A stretch of 64,000 nucleotides of DNA from Micromonospora sp. NBC_00389 (GTDB lineage: Bacteria; Actinomycetota; Actinomycetes; Mycobacteriales; Micromonosporaceae): contig NZ_CP107947.1 of assembly GCF_036059255.1 (NCBI RefSeq), forward strand, positions 1,426,001 to 1,490,000, given 5' to 3'. Positions 59,221 through 64,000 of this stretch are shown here, in pieces. Both the position numbers and the translations under genes were made by a program. Position 1 is the stretch's first letter; each line of letters opens with the position of its first letter. The notes under the pieces were generated by a model. That model searched no databases. It had not been told where the DNA came from and worked only from the letters and a program-made list of their open reading frames with translations.

Positions 59221-59853
59221 ATGACCACCTACCGCGACCGGGCCGAGGCGGGCCGGGTGCTCGCCGAGCGGCTCACCGCACTGATCGGCGAACCGGACGT
59301 CGTCGTCCTCGGTCTGGTCCGCGGCGGCGTACCGGTAGCCCGGGTCGTCGCCGAACGGCTCGGCGCACCCCTGGACGTGCTGGTGGTCCGCAAACTCGGC
59401 ATGCCATGGGCCCGGGAGGTCGCGTTCGGTGCGCTCGGCCCGGGCGGCGTGCAGGTGCTCAACGACGCGGTGGCCGGCCGGCTCAGCAGCGAGGACATCG
59501 CCGAGGTCAGTCAGCGGGAACAGGCCGAGTTGGAGCGCCGGGAGCGGCTCTACCGGGGCGGTCGCCCACCGCTGGACCTCAACGGACGAACCGCGGTGAT
59601 CGTCGACGACGGGCTGGCCACCGGCGCGACCGCGCGAGCCGCCGTGGAGGTCGCCCGCCACCTCGGGGCCCGCCGGGTGGTGGTCGCGGTCCCGGTCGGC
59701 GCGCAGGAGGCGTACGAACTGCTGGCCGCCGAGGCCGACCAGGTCGTCTGCGCCCAGCGCCCGCCGGATTTCGGCGCGGTGAGCGTCTACTTCGAGGACT
59801 TCCACGAGGTGTCCGACGACGAGGTGATCGAGTCGCTTACCGCGACCGCGTGA
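59221..59853 (+). CDS. Phosphoribosyltransferase family protein
   Basis: Type I phosphoribosyltransferase fold, 210 residues, with the PRPP-binding motif VIVDDGLATGATARAAVEVA and the start LVRGGVPVARVVAERLGAPLDVLVVRKLG. This group is usually annotated as predicted phosphoribosyltransferase and lacks a nucleobase-specific hood. ATG at 59221 lies about 8 bases after TAGACC, suggesting a leaderless transcript. The zinc-ribbon gene follows after 19 bases. Confidence 0.88.
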   Translation: MTTYRDRAEAGRVLAERLTALIGEPDVVVLGLVRGGVPVARVVAERLGAPLDVLVVRKLGMPWAREVAFGALGPGGVQVLNDAVAGRLSSEDIAEVSQREQAELERRERLYRGGRPPLDLNGRTAVIVDDGLATGATARAAVEVARHLGARRVVVAVPVGAQEAYELLAAEADQVVCAQRPPDFGAVSVYFEDFHEVSDDEVIESLTATA

Positions 59854-59872
59854 CTCGACCGGGTACCTTCGG

Positions 59873-60262
59873 ATGATGAGTCTCACCTGTCCCAAGTGTC
59901 ATGGAGAAATGCGTCAGTACGAGCGCAGCGGCGTCGTCATCGACCAGTGCGGGGAGTGCCGAGGCATCTTCCTCGACCGCGGCGAGTTGGAGAAGCTGTT
60001 CGAGGCGGAGGCCAACTGGAGCCGCCAGCAGGCCGGCGGCGCCCCGCCGCAGCCCGCGCAGCAGCCGGGCGGCTACCCGCCGCCACACGCCCCGGCACAG
60101 CACCAGCCCGGCTACGGTGCCGTTCCCCCGCCGCCGCCCCCGCCCGCCCACGGCTACCAGCCGGCCCCGGCGTACGGCAGTCACGGTCAGCAGCACCAGG
60201 GCTACCACGGTCACTACCGTCAGAAGAAGCGCAAGGGCTTCCTCGACGAGATGTTCGGCTGA
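59873..60262 (+). CDS. zf-TFIIB zinc-ribbon domain protein
   Basis: Protein of 129 residues starting with a zinc-ribbon: CPKCHGEM and IDQCGECRGIFLDRGELEKL (two CxxC pairs), the zf-TFIIB/DUF-type pattern. The rest is a Pro/Gln/Tyr/His-rich linker (about 55-110) and a basic tail RQKKRKGFLDEMFG. ATG 59873 and 59876 are adjacent alternatives. A role in nucleic acid or protein binding is inferred only from the finger. A hairpin follows. Confidence 0.88.
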   Translation: MMSLTCPKCHGEMRQYERSGVVIDQCGECRGIFLDRGELEKLFEAEANWSRQQAGGAPPQPAQQPGGYPPPHAPAQHQPGYGAVPPPPPPPAHGYQPAPAYGSHGQQHQGYHGHYRQKKRKGFLDEMFG

Positions 60263-60278
60263 GCCGAGACCGTCAACC

Positions 60279-60310
60279 CGCCCGGGCCGATCCACGGGTC
60301 GGCCCGGGCG
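60279..60310. terminator. Hairpin after zinc-ribbon gene
   Basis: CGCCCGGGCCGA pairs perfectly with TCGGCCCGGGCG around TCCACGGG, 17 bases after the stop. No T-run. Good terminator for the phosphoribosyltransferase-zinc-ribbon pair. Confidence 0.8.
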
Positions 60311-60374
60311 CATCGCCCACCGCCACCGTCGCCAACGGTTGGCGGGCGGAAGGGTCCGTGCGAGGCTGCATCGC

Positions 60375-61052
60375 ATGACCGCGATCCAGCCGCACGAGGC
60401 GCTGGCTCAGGCGTACGACGGGATCACCGCCGTGGTCGACGGCCGGGACGACGCAGACCTGCAACGACCCACCCGCTGCCAGGGCTGGCTCGTCGCGGAC
60501 CTGCTCTTCCATCTGCTCGGCGACGCGCAACGAGCCCTGGTCGCACTGGCCAGCCCTGCCGCCGGCCCCGCCGACGTGGACGACGTGAGCTACTGGCGCG
60601 GCTTCCCCGCTGGCGGCGTTGACGACGGCCGGCACGCCTGGTGGGTCCGCCGAGCGGCCGCCGCCTTCGACCGGCCGACCGGGATCGTCCAACTCTGGGC
60701 GGAGACCGCCCCGGCGGCGGTCCGGGCCGCCAGGGCGGCCGACCCGACGGGGTACGTGGCCACACAGGGCCACGTGCTGCGCCTACCGGATTTCCTCGCA
60801 ACCCTGACCACCGAGGCCGTCGTGCACCACCTGGACCTGACGCCGGAACTGCCCGGCGCGCCGCCGCCCGGCCCACTGGCGGTACGGGTCGCGGTGACCG
60901 CCGTGGACGGCCTGCTGAGCGACGACACAGTGCGCCCCACCGGCTGGGACGACCACGAGTTCCTGCTGAAGACGACCGGCAGGCTCCCGCTCACCGATCG
61001 GGACCGGTTGGAGCTGGGCGAGTCGGCCGGCTGGTTTCCGCTGCTCGGCTGA
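60375..61052 (+). CDS. Mycothiol-dependent maleylpyruvate isomerase-fold protein
   Basis: Soluble protein of 225 residues with the DinB/MDMPI N-terminal fold: RPTRCQGWLVADLLFHLLGDAQRAL with the metal His, and EAVVHHLDLTPELPG in the second half, where His residues would complete a zinc site. Such proteins are often mycothiol-linked in actinobacteria. ATG at 60375. Activity is not predictable. The stop is 25 bases from the convergent dnaB stop. Confidence 0.75.
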   Translation: MTAIQPHEALAQAYDGITAVVDGRDDADLQRPTRCQGWLVADLLFHLLGDAQRALVALASPAAGPADVDDVSYWRGFPAGGVDDGRHAWWVRRAAAAFDRPTGIVQLWAETAPAAVRAARAADPTGYVATQGHVLRLPDFLATLTTEAVVHHLDLTPELPGAPPPGPLAVRVAVTAVDGLLSDDTVRPTGWDDHEFLLKTTGRLPLTDRDRLELGESAGWFPLLG

Positions 61053-61076
61053 TCGCCGCGGGATGTGCCGCGCCGA

Positions 61077-63830
61077 TCAGACGATGGCCATGTCGACGAA
61101 GCGGGACAGGTGCAGCTGGGCTGCGACGGTCACCGTGTCGGTGGGGCCGTTCCGATGCTTGGCGATGATGAAATCCGCCTCGCCCGCCCGCGGCGACTCC
61201 TTGTCGTAGTAGTCGTCGCGGTGGAGCAGGATCACAACGTCCGCATCCTGCTCAATTGATCCCGATTCACGCAAATCGGACAACTGAGGCCGCTTGTCGG
61301 TGCGCTGCTCGGGGCCACGGTTCAGCTGACTGACCGCGATGACCGGGCACTCGACCTCCTTGGCCAGCAGCTTCAGGCCACGGGAGAGGTCCGCGACCTC
61401 CTGCTGCCGGCTCTCGGTGCGCTTCGGCGAGGTCATCAGCTGGAGATAGTCGACCACGATCATCTTGAGGTCGTGTCGCTGCTTGAGCCGGCGGGCCTTG
61501 GCCCGAATCTCCATCAGGTTCATGCTCGGCGTGTCGTCGACGAAGAGCGGTGCCTCGCTGATCTCGCCCATGCACCGGGCCAGCTTGGTCCAGTCGTCGT
61601 CGGAGAGCTGCCCGCTGCGCAACACGTGCAGCGGCACCCGTGCCTCGGCGGAGAGCAGTCGCATGACGATCTCGACCTTGCTCATTTCCAGCGAGAAGAT
61701 GGCGGCCGCCTGGTTGGCACGGATAGCAGCGTGTCGGGCGAAGTCCATACTTGCCGTGCTGTTATGCGTCGGGATCATGGCCCGGCCGGCCAGATACAAG
61801 TGATCGTCGTTGTCGACGGTCACGCACCGCACCGGCACGCTGGGAACCGGCCGGACGTCCACGATGAAGCGGCTCCCCGTTCGAGCGGTACCCTCCGCCC
61901 GCCGGCGCGCCGCGTGCGCCTCCTGCTTTCGGGCAAGCCCGAAGACCTCGTCCGTGGTCGTGAAGTTCAGGTTGTACGCGACCGACGTATCCAGCTTGCG
62001 CCCCCTGACCGCCTTGCGACTGACCGAGCAGCGGTAACCCAGACTGACGATCAGCTCGTACACACCTGCGGCCAGCCGCTCCGAGGTGGTGGTGAACTGC
62101 GCGTTCCCCGTGCTGGTAACAGTCCCGTCGGTGTCAAGCAGTCCCGCAAGCAGGGATCGGCGCTGCCCTTCGGACGCGCGCAGATAGGCACCGGGTATGT
62201 GCTTGAAGTTCAGAACTCCCAAGTTGCGCAGGCTTCGTGACAGGGAAGAAGGGCGGTTTCCGCATGCCACGCAGCCATTTCGACGCCTGTCGCAGACCGG
62301 GCAGCTCTTGGGCAGGATCGTGTAGAGGGTCGAGACAACGCTTGACTGCCTGATCTCGAAGCCGTCTTCTTCGATGCGCCGGAGGATACCGGGGTCAACG
62401 GTCGTGATCCGGCTGTCAGCGCTGGTGCCGTCACCCAACCAGGCGCCGAGAGTGTACGGCGGGATCGGGAGGAATCGATCGGGGAGGTTGAGGGGGGCGG
62501 CGTTAGCGACCGCGTGATTGAGGCGACGGTCTGCCGTCTCCGTGCGCAGCGTCGCCCGAATCTGCTCGGTCGTAAAGACGTCCCGCTGCACGTTGTCAGC
62601 GAGGTTAAAGGTCCACCGCTCAACTCGGTCGAGCAAGCTCCCATAAAGCGCTCGGGCGGGATACGCGCGCGCGGGCCGCGCACCTGGCCTGCCGCGCATC
62701 GTGTAGGAAACTCCCTGCGGCGTCTCGCGGGCGACCCGATGGGCCGTGTGCACAAGCTCCGCCCCAATGGAGCTAGCCAACTCGTGGATGGTGACGGTGT
62801 CCGTGGTCGAGGCGGTTGTGGCGGCGGAGCGCAGTCGTTCGACGGTCTCCGGGCGCCAGTGGTTGCGACGCCTGACGTCGCCCGCTCTGCGGCTCGCGCG
62901 GGTGGTGGTTTTCCACAGATGCTCAGCGTCGGCTACGAGGACTGACCCGTCGGAAAACTCGACCTCGTAGCAAGGGCGGTCGTGACGCACCTCGAAGGCG
63001 TGCGTGACCGTGGTGGGATGCCCGTTGGCGCCGATGAGCCTGTCGCCGACCTTGACGTCACCCATCGTGGTCCAGCCATCCGGAGTCGGCAGCGGGGTAT
63101 CGAGCGCGAGCGCCTTTCCGAGACCGGGCCTGCCCGCCACGATGATCAACTGACCGGCGTGCAAGCCGTTGAGCAGCCGGTCCAGGTCGGTGAAGCCGGT
63201 CGGGACGCCGGTCATCATCCCGCCCTGCGCCCCCACGGCCTCGATCTCGTCCAGCGTGGGCTGCAACATGTCGGCCAGGACCGCGAAGTCCTCGCTGACC
63301 CGGCGTTCGGTGACGTCGTAGACGGCCTGCTGGGCGAGGTCCACGACGTCGTCGACGTCGCGGCTGCCGCCGTTGGCCGTCCCGTAGCCGAGCTGCACGA
63401 TCTTGGTGCCGGCCTCGACCAGCCGGCGCAGCACCGCCCGCTCGCTGACGATCCGCGCGTAGTACGCGGCGTTCGCGGCGGTGGGCACGCTGGCGATGAG
63501 GGTGTGCAGGTAGGGCGCGCCGCCGATGCGGGCCAGGTCGCCCGAGTCGGTCAGTGCGGCCGCCACCGTGATCGGGTCAGCCGGCTCACCCCGGCCGTAG
63601 ATGTCCAGGATGATGTCGAAGATGGTGGCGTGCACGGGCCGGTAGAAGTCGTTGGTCTTGAGGATTTCGACGACGTCGGCGATGGCGTCCTTGGAGAGCA
63701 GCATGCCGCCGAGGACGCACTGCTCGGCCGCGACATCCTGCGGCGGGGTCTTGTCGAACTGGCCGTCTCGCTGCGCAGGCGGCTGGCCGCCGGAGCGTGG
63801 CTCCGCCCGCATGTCGTCGGTGACCGACAC
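61077..63830 (-). CDS. dnaB: Replicative DNA helicase DnaB, intein-containing precursor
   Basis: Precursor of 917 residues; removal of the 451-residue intein (240-690) leaves a 466-residue DnaB, the normal size. The N-terminal domain (about 25-180) reads PPQDVAAEQCVLGGML, and the RecA-like domain has GVPTGFTDLDRLLNGLHAGQLIIVAGRPGLGK, split directly before Ser-Thr of the Walker A motif, then ADVVILLHRDDYYDKES. It unwinds DNA ahead of the fork, loaded by DnaA/DnaC-type factors. GTG at 63830 has GGAGGGGGG upstream; earlier in-frame starts to 63947 lack homology. Splicing is essential because the intein disrupts the ATP site. Confidence 0.95.
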   Translation of the reverse strand: MSVTDDMRAEPRSGGQPPAQRDGQFDKTPPQDVAAEQCVLGGMLLSKDAIADVVEILKTNDFYRPVHATIFDIILDIYGRGEPADPITVAAALTDSGDLARIGGAPYLHTLIASVPTAANAAYYARIVSERAVLRRLVEAGTKIVQLGYGTANGGSRDVDDVVDLAQQAVYDVTERRVSEDFAVLADMLQPTLDEIEAVGAQGGMMTGVPTGFTDLDRLLNGLHAGQLIIVAGRPGLGKALALDTPLPTPDGWTTMGDVKVGDRLIGANGHPTTVTHAFEVRHDRPCYEVEFSDGSVLVADAEHLWKTTTRASRRAGDVRRRNHWRPETVERLRSAATTASTTDTVTIHELASSIGAELVHTAHRVARETPQGVSYTMRGRPGARPARAYPARALYGSLLDRVERWTFNLADNVQRDVFTTEQIRATLRTETADRRLNHAVANAAPLNLPDRFLPIPPYTLGAWLGDGTSADSRITTVDPGILRRIEEDGFEIRQSSVVSTLYTILPKSCPVCDRRRNGCVACGNRPSSLSRSLRNLGVLNFKHIPGAYLRASEGQRRSLLAGLLDTDGTVTSTGNAQFTTTSERLAAGVYELIVSLGYRCSVSRKAVRGRKLDTSVAYNLNFTTTDEVFGLARKQEAHAARRRAEGTARTGSRFIVDVRPVPSVPVRCVTVDNDDHLYLAGRAMIPTHNSTASMDFARHAAIRANQAAAIFSLEMSKVEIVMRLLSAEARVPLHVLRSGQLSDDDWTKLARCMGEISEAPLFVDDTPSMNLMEIRAKARRLKQRHDLKMIVVDYLQLMTSPKRTESRQQEVADLSRGLKLLAKEVECPVIAVSQLNRGPEQRTDKRPQLSDLRESGSIEQDADVVILLHRDDYYDKESPRAGEADFIIAKHRNGPTDTVTVAAQLHLSRFVDMAIV
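61761..63113 (-). other. DnaB intein, class 3 type, with LAGLIDADG-like endonuclease
   Basis: Inserted between Lys and Ser of the Walker A motif. The first residue is Ala240, not Cys or Ser, and the last are THN with Ser following, so standard class 1 splicing is impossible. Trp306 in AEHLW, Cys669 in VRCVTVDN and Thr688 in PTHN match the WCT motif of class 3 inteins, where the internal Cys starts splicing. Between, LGAWLGDG (about 461-468) and LLAGLLDTDG (about 560-569) are the two LAGLIDADG motifs. Two CxxC pairs, Cys510/513 and 520/523, form a possible zinc-binding insertion. Confidence 0.88.
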
Positions 63831-64000
63831 GGGTCCCCCCTCCACTGCGCCGGATCCGATCCCAGCTCTATCGCCGGGGTACGACATTTCCGTCCGACCG
63901 GGCCGGTCGATCGGGGGGCATCGCGCCGGCGGTCGGGGGCCAACCATACGGACCCCGAGGTCAGCGACTCAACAACGCCGGTGGACGAGCCTCGGGACAA
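63831..64000 (-). other. dnaB upstream segment, nothing recognised
   Basis: 170 bases before dnaB up to the edge. No gene, hairpin or promoter motif was identified beyond the dnaB ribosome binding site GGAGGGGGG. In relatives rplI lies upstream of dnaB; its end may be just outside. Confidence 0.4.

Noticed and set aside
1..64000. tRNA genes, CRISPR arrays, insertion sequences
   Set aside because: No tRNA-like T-loop with acceptor stem, no regularly spaced direct repeats, and no transposase or terminal inverted repeats were found by eye.

Overview
The window is high-GC actinobacterial chromosome, most likely from Micromonosporaceae (a Micromonospora-like organism). The reasons are the dense high-GC coding with many GTG starts, the bacterial proteasome activator Bpa, a mycothiol-type maleylpyruvate isomerase fold protein, three LytR-CpsA-Psr (LCP) cell-wall ligases, LppU-like secreted proteins, an AfsR/SARP regulator, and many starts placed 6-8 bases after a TANNNT hexamer (leaderless transcripts). 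A near-perfect parS site at the left end and replicative helicase dnaB at the right end suggest the origin-proximal part of the chromosome. It is ordinary chromosomal backbone: no insertion sequence, prophage, CRISPR array, rRNA or tRNA gene was found.

Layout. 0-5 kb: an ABC-2 permease fragment, a flavin-reductase-like gene whose start codon overlaps the parS-like site, a DUF485-acetate permease pair and a UDP-xylose-synthase-like enzyme. 5-9 kb: three tandem LCP genes, the third with a broken or missing start. 9-19 kb: rhodanese, glycerophosphodiesterase, PAS histidine kinase plus a stand-alone ATP-binding protein, DUF5926, arginine deiminase, a NERD-like protein, PAS and ACT proteins, a lipoprotein, prephenate dehydratase and AIM24. 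19-28 kb: metallopeptidase, OsmC, two tandem HAD phosphatases, Bpa, a hydrolase, an orphan amino-acid binding lipoprotein, and a dimethylargininase-type enzyme divergent from an Lrp/AsnC regulator. 28-37 kb: a YbjN-like protein with a Bpa-like C-terminus, the first molybdenum cofactor genes (DUF6457, mobA, fdhD, moaA, moaD), a VapBC-type module with its palindromic operator, and DUF4192. 37-48 kb: a fusion of an endonuclease-Q-like PHP domain to a UvrD helicase, prepilin peptidase, EamA exporter, a tandem LppU-like pair, an AAA+ ATPase behind twin identical-architecture palindromes, and a GT87-type glycosyltransferase. 48-51 kb: moaE-moeA and mog-moaC. 51-58 kb: SARP-NB-ARC-TPR regulator, a 675-base gene-poor interval, and a membrane GGDEF-EAL protein. 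58-64 kb: second GT87-like protein, phosphoribosyltransferase, zinc-ribbon protein, MDMPI-fold protein, and dnaB interrupted in its Walker A motif by a class 3-type intein.

Themes. Molybdenum cofactor synthesis is almost complete here but spread over four loci within 22 kb (GTP to cyclic pyranopterin by MoaA/MoaC, sulfur transfer by MoaD/MoaE, metal insertion by Mog/MoeA, nucleotide addition by MobA, sulfuration of formate dehydrogenase by FdhD). Cell-envelope genes are frequent (LCPs, lipoproteins, GT87, LppU-like). The observations most worth following are the EndoQ-UvrD fusion, the proteasome-activator-like tail on the YbjN-like protein, the paired TGTCTAGC-N6-GCTAGA sites, the vapBC operator, the shared CTGTGGA/TCCACAG elements, and the dnaB intein with a cysteine-rich endonuclease region.
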